A DNA stretch of 21,217 nt from DASCOT01 sp036012155 (GTDB taxonomy: Bacteria; Acidobacteriota; UBA890; WLXD01), in contig DASCOT010000182.1 in assembly GCA_036012155.1 (NCBI GenBank), forward strand, positions 1-21,217, in the 5' to 3' direction. A model generated the notes under the pieces. It was not told the origin of the DNA. It worked only from the letters and a program-made list of their open reading frames with translations, and did no database searches. Of the stretch, positions 7,963 through 15,468 are shown piece by piece (the stretch's first letter is position 1; every line of letters starts with the position of its first letter). Position numbers and translations under genes: made by a program.

Positions 7963-9591
7963 GTGAACGGCTTTGCGCGCATTCCAGCTCCGGTAAACGA
8001 ACCTGCTCTCGCCTACGCTCCCGGTTCCGACGAGCGCGCCAGCATCCAGGCGCGCCTTGAAGCAATGCTCAACGAGCGCATCGAGATTCCGGCCGTCATC
8101 GGCGGCAAAGACGTGACCACGGGCGATACGCTCGACGTCGTGTGCCCTCACGACCACGGCCACGTACTGGCTGTCTGTCACCAGGTCGACGAAGCCATCG
8201 TCGAACAGGCCATCGAGGCGGCCGCCGCGGCATGGCGCGAATGGTCCGAGATGAGCTGGGAGGCACGCGCCGCTGTCTTCCTCAAAGCGGCCGATCTGCT
8301 CGCCGGCCCGTGGCGCGAGACCATGAACGTCGCCACGATGCTCGGCCAGTCCAAGACCGTCCATCAGGCAGACATCGAGGCAGCCGCGGAGCTGTGCGAC
8401 TTCTGGCGGTTCAATGCCCACTATCTGGAGCAGATCTACGCCGCACAGCCCGAGTCCGATCCCGGCATGTGGAACCAGGTCGAATATCGTCCGCTCGAGG
8501 GCTTCGTGTTCGCGGTCTCGCCGTTCAACTTCACTGCGATCGGCGGCAATCTCCCGAGCGCTCCGGCGCTCATGGGCAACGCCGTGCTGTGGAAGCCAGC
8601 GACCAGCGCACTGCTCTCAAACTACTACGTTATGCGTTTGCTACAGGAAGCCGGGCTACCCGACGGTGTAATCAACTTCGTGCCCGGCCGCGGTTCGCGG
8701 GTCGGGAATCCGGTTTTCGCCAGTAGTCAGCTAGCCGGGCTGCATTTCACGGGGTCGACTGCCACCTTCCAGCACATGTGGCGCACCATGGCCGACAACC
8801 TCGAGACCTACGGTCGCTACCCGCGCATCGTCGGCGAGACAGGCGGCAAGGACTTCGTGTTCGCCCACCCATCAGCGGATCTCGCCGCACTGGTCACCGG
8901 CTTGGTCCGTGGCGCGTTCGAGTATCAAGGCCAGAAATGCTCTGCAGCATCGCGAGCGTACATCCCGGCGTCGATTTGGAACGAGGTGAAGGAGCTGCTG
9001 GTGGAGACCGTGGCGCAGCTACGCATGGGCCCGCCGACCGATTTCAGCAACTTCCTCTGCGCAGTGATCGACCGCCCGGCGTTCGACAGCATTACTAGCT
9101 TCATCGACGAGGCCAACTCCAAGCCCGAGTATGAGGTTCTGGCCGGGGGTAGCTACGACGACACGCACGGGTATTTCGTCGAGCCCACGGTCGTCCAAGC
9201 GCAGGACGCCGGGGCGCGGCTGATGTGCGAGGAGATCTTTGGCCCCGTGCTCACGATATACGTCTACAACGACGCCGACATGGACGAGGCTCTCGACCTT
9301 TGCGATACGAGCAGCCCGTACGCGTTGACAGGCTCGATCTTTGCGCGGGACCGCCGCGACATCGTACGGTTGAGCAAGCGACTGCAACACGCTGCCGGTA
9401 ACTTCTACATCAACGACAAGCCCACCGGGGCGGTGGTCGGGCAGCAGCCGTTTGGCGGCGCTCGCGCCTCCGGAACCAACGACAAAGCTGGCTCGCCGGC
9501 CAACCTGATGCGCTGGGTCTCTCAACGTACCGTCAAGGAGACCTTCGTACCGGCAACGTCGTTCGAGTACCCGTTCATGGGCGCCGACTAG
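7963..9591 (+). CDS. pruA: L-glutamate gamma-semialdehyde (1-pyrroline-5-carboxylate) dehydrogenase
   Basis: A 542-residue NAD-dependent aldehyde dehydrogenase that oxidises glutamate semialdehyde, the product of proline oxidation, to glutamate. The order of motifs is typical: the substrate and cofactor segment SPFNFTAIGG (186-195), HFTGST at the nucleotide site (261-266), the general base Glu292 in GETGGKDF, the catalytic Cys326 in GQKCSAASR, and EEIFGPV in the C-terminal half. Length and the N-terminal extension match the stand-alone group-1 family (TIGR01236, mitochondrial ALDH4A1-like). The bifunctional PutA fusion is a different arrangement. GTG 7963 is chosen because AGGAG at 7951-7955 sits seven bases upstream. 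No proline dehydrogenase is in the window, so the partner enzyme must be elsewhere. Confidence 0.94.
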   Translation: MNGFARIPAPVNEPALAYAPGSDERASIQARLEAMLNERIEIPAVIGGKDVTTGDTLDVVCPHDHGHVLAVCHQVDEAIVEQAIEAAAAAWREWSEMSWEARAAVFLKAADLLAGPWRETMNVATMLGQSKTVHQADIEAAAELCDFWRFNAHYLEQIYAAQPESDPGMWNQVEYRPLEGFVFAVSPFNFTAIGGNLPSAPALMGNAVLWKPATSALLSNYYVMRLLQEAGLPDGVINFVPGRGSRVGNPVFASSQLAGLHFTGSTATFQHMWRTMADNLETYGRYPRIVGETGGKDFVFAHPSADLAALVTGLVRGAFEYQGQKCSAASRAYIPASIWNEVKELLVETVAQLRMGPPTDFSNFLCAVIDRPAFDSITSFIDEANSKPEYEVLAGGSYDDTHGYFVEPTVVQAQDAGARLMCEEIFGPVLTIYVYNDADMDEALDLCDTSSPYALTGSIFARDRRDIVRLSKRLQHAAGNFYINDKPTGAVVGQQPFGGARASGTNDKAGSPANLMRWVSQRTVKETFVPATSFEYPFMGAD

Positions 9592-9675
9592 CGAAAGTCC
9601 TAGCCGAAGGCCGAGGGTTTGCAGTACGCTATTGGAAGTAGCTTCGCCTGCTATTTGATAGCTAAGCGCATTTCA

Positions 9676-10998
9676 ATGGCTAAAGACATTACTGATTGCT
9701 ATAAAAACACTCCATATCGTCGCCGATACTGTCTAAGAACCCAGTGTTTTGTCGTCGCACTGTCGACGATGTTTTTTATCAGCAGCGCGCCGACACCGCC
9801 GACCACCTCGACGGCGCCCGACGCTCGTGACCTGGCAGGGCGGCTGGAGCGGCACGTGCAGCGCGTCGCGCGCGTGCTCAAGCGGGACCATCTGCCACAC
9901 GGAGCCGTGTTCGACCCGGTCTACGCCGGACCGAGCTCCAGCGAGATCGTGCGTTACACACATGCCGGTGATTCCGCAATCTGGACCGGCCACCATCTCG
10001 CTGCGGCTGCCTTCGAGTACGCCGTCACCGGTTCCAAGAAGGCGAAGAGCAAGGTTCGCAGAGCGGTCGCAGCGATTCGAGTGCTTCTCGAGGTCACGGG
10101 TAACGACACGCTGGCGCGGGGCGCAGTGCCAAAGGATTCGCGGTGGATCGATGCGATTACCGTCGGAGAGGCGCACCAACGCGTCTTCTCGGGCAGCTAC
10201 AGGGGCGTCGACTACCGCTGGGCGGGTACCACATCGCGCGATCAGTACTCCGGGGTGATCTTCGGCCTCGGATTCGCCTGGGAGCTAGTGCCGCTGTCCG
10301 GCATTCGCGACGAGATCCGTGAGATCGTCACCCGGCTGGTCGACTACCTGCGCAACGGCGCCTGGACTGTACGGAACCCCGACGGCACCATCAGCACGAC
10401 TTTCGTGGCACGCCCCGAGCAGATGCTGGCGTTCCTGCAAGTCGCCCGCCTCGTCAATCCGGGCCGCTTCACCGGGCCCTACGGGGAGGTCCGCGACGCG
10501 TTCGGCACTCTGGTGGGGCTACCGATCACTCTCGAGATCACCGATCTGCACGGGTCGTACTTCAAGTTCAATCTGGATGCCATCAACCTCGCCCATCTGG
10601 TTCGCTTGGAGGAGCCGGGCAGGTACCTTGACGAGTATCGCAAGGCCTACGACACCCTGCGCGGCGCAGTCGGGTCGCACCAGAACGCACACTTCAACAT
10701 GATCGACCACGTGATCAAGGGCCCGAACGGCGCCCGTGACCGCGAGACCAGACGACTCCTGAGAGACTGGCTGAAGCGCCCGCGACGCAATGTCTCGGTT
10801 GACCTGGGAGGGACCTATCCGGTGTGCGGGGAGAATCTCTCGTGTGCTCCCATCCCGGTCGCTGAGCGCGTAACCACCGACTTTCTATGGCAGCGCGACC
10901 CGTTCGTTCTGTCTGGCGGAGGGGGCGGCGACGTGGGTGCGCCAGGAATCGATCTGCTCTTGCCCTACTGGATGGCGCGCTACTACGGCGTGCTGTAA
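9676..10998 (+). CDS. Secreted protein of unknown function, likely alpha/alpha-toroid fold
   Basis: I do not recognise a named family. From the ATG at 9676 the product is 440 residues. A charged n-region (YRRRYCLR) and hydrophobic core (CFVVALSTMFFISSA) form a signal peptide, followed by a Pro/Thr-rich linker. The mature part is mostly helical, with paired-helix segments such as DSAIWTGHHLAAAAFEYAVT and RDQYSGVIFGLGFAWELV that recall (alpha/alpha)6-hairpin glycosidase-like proteins. A late segment PVCGENLSCAPIPV may hold a disulfide. The frame is open upstream to a TTG at 9619. Neither start has a convincing Shine-Dalgarno, and ATG 9676 gives the shorter n-region. The first about 100 bases are visibly richer in A and T than the rest of the window. 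A sugar-processing or sugar-binding role is possible but unproven. Confidence 0.7.
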   Translation: MAKDITDCYKNTPYRRRYCLRTQCFVVALSTMFFISSAPTPPTTSTAPDARDLAGRLERHVQRVARVLKRDHLPHGAVFDPVYAGPSSSEIVRYTHAGDSAIWTGHHLAAAAFEYAVTGSKKAKSKVRRAVAAIRVLLEVTGNDTLARGAVPKDSRWIDAITVGEAHQRVFSGSYRGVDYRWAGTTSRDQYSGVIFGLGFAWELVPLSGIRDEIREIVTRLVDYLRNGAWTVRNPDGTISTTFVARPEQMLAFLQVARLVNPGRFTGPYGEVRDAFGTLVGLPITLEITDLHGSYFKFNLDAINLAHLVRLEEPGRYLDEYRKAYDTLRGAVGSHQNAHFNMIDHVIKGPNGARDRETRRLLRDWLKRPRRNVSVDLGGTYPVCGENLSCAPIPVAERVTTDFLWQRDPFVLSGGGGGDVGAPGIDLLLPYWMARYYGVL

Positions 10999-11057
10999 TC
11001 CGGCAGCATCGGAGCTGACGGTCTACCAAGAGTCCGAGGCTCTCCCGGCATCCGGCA

Positions 11058-11636
11058 CTAGGGCTCTTCTTGCGCGAGTGGATTGCCGAGCAGGAGAGGA
11101 TTGCCGAGCAGGAATGCGTCGACATCGATTCGGGCACCCGATTGCTCGATGAGCCGGCGCTGGATCCGGGCACGCTGGTTAGCGGGCACGTCATCAGATT
11201 CGTTTTGCGGAAAGAAGGCCTCGGCGATACGAGTCTCGATAGAGACCAGCAACTGCTGCAGGACCGTGCCGGGGAAGCGTAGCGCCAACCGACCCACCAG
11301 GTTCCGCAGCGTCCAGTAGCTCCGCGCAAAACGCAGGAAGGCTGCCCCGGCACCGGGATAGGCGCGCTCGAGCGATCCACCGAACTCGGCCTCGAATCGT
11401 TCGAGCTGGATAAAGGCATGCCCCTCGGAGGCACAATGAAAGAACCCCTGAAACGCCGAATCAAGCACCACTGCTATCCGGTGCTGTAGGGCCTCGTCGC
11501 TCTCCAGATCGCTGGCGTGCCGAAGCAACAGCTCGTCGTCACCGTCCTCGGGACGGACCCCGACGCGGGCCAGCAGGCCGCGAATCGCAGCCTCGCCCTG
11601 CTCCAGCTCCCCGACTCTTGCCACCGATACAGACAT
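11058..11636 (-). CDS. Hypothetical helical protein, 192 residues
   Basis: I do not recognise this protein. It appears soluble and largely helical, with no signal peptide. Notable stretches are RFARSYWTLRNLVGRLALRF, an amphipathic helix, and FHCASEGHAFIQLERFEAEF. The C-terminus carries a doubled hexapeptide LLGNPLLLGNPL produced by an 18-base tandem duplication (11081-11116). The ATG at 11636 lies inside the promoter and palindrome of the divergent radical SAM gene, so expression of the two may be linked. It has no clear Shine-Dalgarno. It is convergent with the secreted protein that ends at 10998. Function is unknown. Confidence 0.6.
   Translation of the reverse strand: MSVSVARVGELEQGEAAIRGLLARVGVRPEDGDDELLLRHASDLESDEALQHRIAVVLDSAFQGFFHCASEGHAFIQLERFEAEFGGSLERAYPGAGAAFLRFARSYWTLRNLVGRLALRFPGTVLQQLLVSIETRIAEAFFPQNESDDVPANQRARIQRRLIEQSGARIDVDAFLLGNPLLLGNPLAQEEP
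11081..11116. repeat. Two tandem 18-base units
   Basis: GATTGCCGAGCAGGAGAG at 11081-11098 is followed directly by GATTGCCGAGCAGGAATG at 11099-11116. The first 15 bases are identical. In the minus-strand gene this doubles a six-residue segment near the C-terminus and keeps the frame. Confidence 0.75.
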
Positions 11637-11647
11637 TTGTCTAGTAT
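11618..11647 (+). promoter_or_regulatory. Promoter of the radical SAM gene with an operator-like palindrome
   Basis: TTGCCA (11618-11623) and TAGTAT (11642-11647) are 18 bases apart, a good sigma70 pair that would start transcription near 11654. A perfect 12-base palindrome AGACATTTGTCT (11631-11642) fills the end of the spacer and touches the -10. A bound repressor there would block RNA polymerase. The palindrome also covers the start codon of the divergent gene (11634-11636). Confidence 0.5.
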
Positions 11648-11671
11648 GCTACCCCACTCTGGAGGTACAGT

Positions 11672-12735
11672 ATGGCGCGAAAACACTCCGACGGTGTCGC
11701 CCCGGCGACGGGTTCCAGCGGCCGTGGGGTACCGCACAACCCTCCGAACCGCTTCGAGCGCCTGTGGATCGAACCCACCGACGCTTCCAGCGGGCGGCTG
11801 CCTACTCAGTACATTCGCGATTCCGCGCGCAGCATCATCGCGCGCAACAACAGCCCCGACGTGCCGTTCGACGCATCCTTGAACCCCTATCGCGGTTGCG
11901 AGCACGGCTGCGTGTACTGCTATGCGCGGCCCACCCACAGCCGCTCGGTTTCTCCGCCGGGCTCGACTTCGCGACCCGCATCCTGGTGAAGCTCCCGGCG
12001 CCTGAATTGTTACGCAAGGAGCTCGCGGAGCGGCGCTGGAAGCCGCAGGTGCTCAGTCTGAGTGGGGTCACCGACCCCTACCAGCCGATTGAGCGCCGCC
12101 TCGAGCTCACGCGACGCTGCCTCCGGCTGCTAGCGGAGTTCCGGAATCCGGTAGCCATCGTTACCAAGAACGAGCTCGTTAGTCGGGATCTCGACATCTT
12201 GACGGAGCTCGCCGGTCATAGAGCGGCAGCGGTCTACGTCTCGATAACCACGCTGGACGACGAGCTCTGCGGCGCGATGGAGCCGCGCACCTCACGCCCC
12301 GCGCGTCGCCTGCGAGCGCTGCAGCGCATTGCCGCCGCCAGCGTCCCCTGCGGGGTCATGGTCGCGCCAGTTATTCCCGGCCTCACCGACCACGAGATTC
12401 CGGCAATCCTTCACGCGGCGGCCTCAGCCGGTGCGACCCGCGCCGGCTATACGACTCTGCGACTACCCGGCGCGGTCGCCGACATCTTCGAGGCCTGGTT
12501 GCAGTCGCGCTCGCCTCCCCGTCGGCGCAAGGTCCTCGGCCGCATTCGCTCACTGCGCGGCGGTCGCAGGAACGATCCACGCTTCGGTCATCGGATGCAG
12601 GGTGAGGGGGCCTTCGCCGAACAGATCGGTGCGGTGTTCTCGACAGCGTGCCGACGCCTAGGCCTGAATCGGGCGAGGGAACCCGTTTCGGCGACAGCAT
12701 TTCGACGTTCCGCCCAAGAGCGCCTACCGCTGTAG
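11672..12735 (+). pseudogene. PA0069-family radical SAM protein, interrupted by a one-base deletion
   Basis: Two frames encode one radical SAM protein of about 354 residues, the usual family length. The first, from ATG 11672 with GGAGGT five bases upstream, has GRGVPHNPPNRFE, ARSIIARNNSPDVPFD and the cluster motif CEHGCVYC (Cys76, Cys80, Cys83), which binds the [4Fe-4S] cluster and SAM. It then reads ARPTHS and goes out of frame. From 11944 the next frame supplies LGFSAGLDFATRILVK, SGVTDPYQPIERRLELTRRC and the rest of the TIM barrel to 12735. Relatives have two residues (such as EY or AY) between PTH and LGFSAG. Here only five bases stand there (11939-11943), so one base is missing. This family (PA0069/Rv2578c) is related to spore photoproduct lyase and has no settled reaction. 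If the deletion is real, the cluster is cut off from the barrel and the gene is dead. Confidence 0.85.
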
Positions 12736-12863
12736 ACATTGCACTAGGGACGCGCAGCGCCGCGCAACTCGGACGGGTAACGATGCACAATGCAGGATGC
12801 TCACGTCTTCCGGTGCAGGCTGAGGCAATCGGCCTGCCGGTTCATTCTCTTTCGGTGATCTCC

Positions 12864-13930
12864 ATGCCAGCCTGTCGCCTTCTGCGATTCCCTGCCTGCC
12901 TGCCCCGCTCACCTTGCTCCTGCTGGCGGACCCGGTTCTGGGGCAGGATGCGGAACGCGGTTTCGAGCTCTTTCAGGCGGTAGAGTGCGCCGCATGCCAC
13001 GGCAGCGCCGCCCAGGGCATGATGGGCCCGGCCCTGGCCGGGACGCGCCTTTCCCTTGCCGAGTTTCGACGCCAGGTACGATCGCCGGCCTCGCAACGCA
13101 TGCCGGACTTCAGCACCGACGAACTCTCGGAGGACGACCTCGGCGACATCGTCGCTTACATCAAGACCCTCGAGGCGCCGACGCTCGCCGACAAGCGAAC
13201 GTGGTGGAGTATCGACCTGTTGAACTTGCCGACCGCCGCACTTCCGGAAAAGAAGACCCTCGAGCTGCACTTCACGCATCGGTTCTCCGAGTCGCTGAGC
13301 GACGCCGGACGGGAGAGGCTCTACGGTCTCGATAGCTTCGCTTTCCCGGGTTTCTGGTTCTCCTATGGGCTCAGCGACCGCATCGCCCCCTACGTGGGTC
13401 GATCCGCGAACCTGGCGACATGGGAGTTCGGCGTCAAGGTCAAGCTGCTCGACGAGGACCAGACTTCGCTACCGTTGTCGATCGCTGCCAATATCGGTGG
13501 GACGTTTCTCGACGCCAACGGGATCCCCAATAACAATCGGTTCACTGTCGAGTTGCCGTTAGGCATACGTGCCGGTGACCGGCTGGCTTTCCAGTTCGTT
13601 CCGATCTACAGCACCGACCCCGATGAGCAGGACCTCCCGGGCAGCGATGGCTACGCGCTGGCGTTGGGTTTCGGCGGCAGCCTACGCCTGTCGACGACTT
13701 ACAGCCTCGACGTCGAGTACATCGCCAACGTCGGGGGATTCGAGCGATTCGACGCCGCCAACCAGTGGCAGGCCGGAGTGACCATCCACGTTCGACGCCA
13801 TCTGTTCCAGCTGCTCGTATCCAACAGCACCCTGACTACGCCCGATTTCATGGCCGCCGGCTCATTCAAGACTGGCATCAAGAGCAACGTCCGCTTCGGC
13901 TTCAATCTGGTGAGAGCTTTTTCTTTCTAG
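12864..13930 (+). CDS. Exported c-type cytochrome fused to a DUF5777-type beta-barrel
   Basis: An N-terminal class I cytochrome c domain (CAACH heme site, with MPDFS as the likely axial Met and IVAYIKTLE as the final helix) is followed by about 250 residues of DUF5777-type outer-membrane beta-barrel. Barrel signs are LPEKKTLELHFTHRF, LYGLDSFAFPGFWFSYGLSD, alternating strands and a terminal Phe (FNLVRAFSF). The barrel frame opens only at a TTG at 12914, which leaves a 12-residue stub too short to export a cytochrome. An ATG at 12864 in another frame encodes MPACRLLRFPACLP. Adding one base in the CCTG-repeat/CCCC run (12891-12906) fuses it to LTLLLLADPVLGQD, a textbook Sec signal. I therefore annotate from 12864 with a probable one-base deletion; the strictly continuous frame is 12914-13930. 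The following gene also carries a cytochrome domain. Confidence 0.75.
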
Positions 13931-13944
13931 CTCGACCTGATGAG

Positions 13945-13964
13945 CCCGACCTGCAGAGGTCGGG
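13945..13964 (+). repeat. Perfect hairpin between the two cytochrome genes
   Basis: CCCGACCT (13945-13952), loop GCAG, AGGTCGGG (13957-13964) form an eight-base stem in the 57-base gap before the next start codon. No T-run follows, so it is not a standard terminator. It may stabilise the upstream message or tune translation of the downstream gene. Confidence 0.55.
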
Positions 13965-13987
13965 ACGCAAGCGATGGGTACTCTCCA

Positions 13988-15382
13988 ATGACGAAATCCA
14001 CGCCGCGCCCCAAGTCCGCGCTCGCTGCAGCCCTGTCCCTCACGCTGACGCTGGCTCTCGCGGTGTCCGCTTCACAACACAACGGCGAGTTCTTCGACAA
14101 CCGGTTCGACGGCGGCTGGGTCGGGAGCATCAAGGTCGGGGCCGAGCGCGTGCTCGTGCAGCTGAACCTAAACGTGGGCGACAGCGCTGTCGGGTTTGTC
14201 GTCATGCAGAACAGTGTCGACGACACGCCGAGCGGTGTCGACGTGCTGGCTGCCGACTTCACCAAGGTGGGCAAGAAGAGCATCCAGTTCCGCATCGACG
14301 ACGGTGCGCCGCTACGGCAACGTCGCGACACGGCGAAATTCAAGCTCAGCATCAAGTCAGACAAGCTAAAGGGCAAGGTGTCCGGCACGGTTAAGGGATC
14401 CGCTGAGCTGGTACCCATGAGCTCCGATGTGCCCCTGCAGAAACTCTGGGCAGGTTCCGTGAAGCTCGCCGGCAAGACGGTCTTCGTCTTGCTCCAGCTC
14501 ACCGACAACGGAGACGGCACGGTCGGCGGCCACGCTGTGGTCGATGGCGAGACCGGCAACGTGGTAGGCGACGCCAACCGCAGCACCGATCGCCGCGCCG
14601 GAGTCGACGGCACGATCAGGCTCGGCTCCGGCGACCTCGGCATCGCCCTTTCGTTGCGAAAGGGCAACAACCTGCTGAGCGGCAAGATCACCGCCGCGGG
14701 CAAGAAGAGCAACGCTAGGCTGAAGCCGGCGGGTACCAAAGGCAAACCCATGAAGGTCACCAGCGTGCAGCGGGTAGCGCGTCGAGACGTGACGGTGGGG
14801 CAATCGAACACCGTCACCGTGCGAGGCAAGAACTTCGTCGCCGGGGCCAACGTGCACGTCGATAACGACTCGTTCTCGGTCGATAGCGTCGAGTTCAAGA
14901 CCGCCAAGCAGCTCGAGGTGGTCATTACCCCTGCCCCTTCCGTCGACGACGGCACCAGCGCAGGAGTGCTGGTGATCAACGCTGACGGCCAGACGGGTGA
15001 GCGCGCCGGTGCCTTGACGGCTACCGGCGGCGGTGGCGGTGGTGGTGGCGTGAGCTTCGCTGCCGATGTGCAGCCGATCTTCGACCAGAACTGCGCCCTG
15101 GCCGGCTGCCACGCCGCTGCGTCGGCCAGCGCCGGTCTGGTGCTCGCCGCCGGCTCGGCGTTTGACAACATCGTCGGCGTGCCCAGTAGCCAGCAGCCCG
15201 GAACGAATCGGGTCGCATCCGGCGACCCCGACAACAGCTACCTGGTGCGCAAGATCGAGGGTGCCGCCGGTGTCAGCGGCGGCCGGATGCCCTTGAATCG
15301 AAGCCCGCTGTCGGCGGCCCAGATCACCACCATCCGAACGTGGATCGACCAGGGCGCTCCAAACAACCGGCGACCGCAGTAG
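13988..15382 (+). CDS. Secreted protein with duplicated N-terminal domain, IPT/TIG-like domain and C-terminal cytochrome-like domain
   Basis: A 464-residue exported protein. From ATG 13988 a clear signal peptide runs to about residue 28 (ALAAALSLTLTLALAVSAS). Residues 40-140 and 153-250 look like two copies of one beta-rich domain (WVGSIKVGAERVLVQLNL versus WAGSVKLAGKTVFVLLQLTD). Residues 254-345 resemble an IPT/TIG immunoglobulin-like fold (VTVGQSNTVTVRGKNFVAGA). An eight-glycine linker (347-354) then leads to a cytochrome-like domain: VQPIFDQNCALAGCH with Cys369, Cys374, His375 in a CX4CH spacing, and Met434 in GGRMPLN as the likely second ligand. Such domains occur in large secreted proteins of Planctomycetes and Myxococcota. 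The upstream frame is open to 13940, but the signal peptide decides the start. The gene is 57 bases downstream of the cytochrome/barrel gene and probably co-transcribed. The exact function is unknown. Confidence 0.75.
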   Translation: MTKSTPRPKSALAAALSLTLTLALAVSASQHNGEFFDNRFDGGWVGSIKVGAERVLVQLNLNVGDSAVGFVVMQNSVDDTPSGVDVLAADFTKVGKKSIQFRIDDGAPLRQRRDTAKFKLSIKSDKLKGKVSGTVKGSAELVPMSSDVPLQKLWAGSVKLAGKTVFVLLQLTDNGDGTVGGHAVVDGETGNVVGDANRSTDRRAGVDGTIRLGSGDLGIALSLRKGNNLLSGKITAAGKKSNARLKPAGTKGKPMKVTSVQRVARRDVTVGQSNTVTVRGKNFVAGANVHVDNDSFSVDSVEFKTAKQLEVVITPAPSVDDGTSAGVLVINADGQTGERAGALTATGGGGGGGGVSFAADVQPIFDQNCALAGCHAAASASAGLVLAAGSAFDNIVGVPSSQQPGTNRVASGDPDNSYLVRKIEGAAGVSGGRMPLNRSPLSAAQITTIRTWIDQGAPNNRRPQ

Positions 15383-15468
15383 TCGCTATCGACGACGCCA
15401 CGCCGAGATGATCGACGGCGCGGCGCCCGTCACCACCGCGGCCTGATCTCGTGGCCGTGTGACTCTGG

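Noticed and set aside
7918..7965. CCCGGCAACC in the pruA leader, similar to a SAM riboswitch core
   Set aside because: The required upstream AGAGxGGxGGAGGG strand and pairing partners are absent, and the gene is not linked to methionine or SAM.
13931..13975. CTGATGA followed by a hairpin, hammerhead-ribozyme-like
   Set aside because: The GAAA element after the stem is GCAA here and no outer stems form, so the catalytic core is incomplete.
15021..15055. GGN repeat run as a microsatellite
   Set aside because: It encodes the in-frame Gly8 linker with mixed third bases, so it is a coding feature and not a pure repeat.
13927..15234. 435-residue open frame antisense to the TIG/cytochrome gene
   Set aside because: Composition is Ser/Thr/Pro-rich shadow of GC-biased codons on the other strand. 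The sense frame has a signal peptide and recognisable domains.
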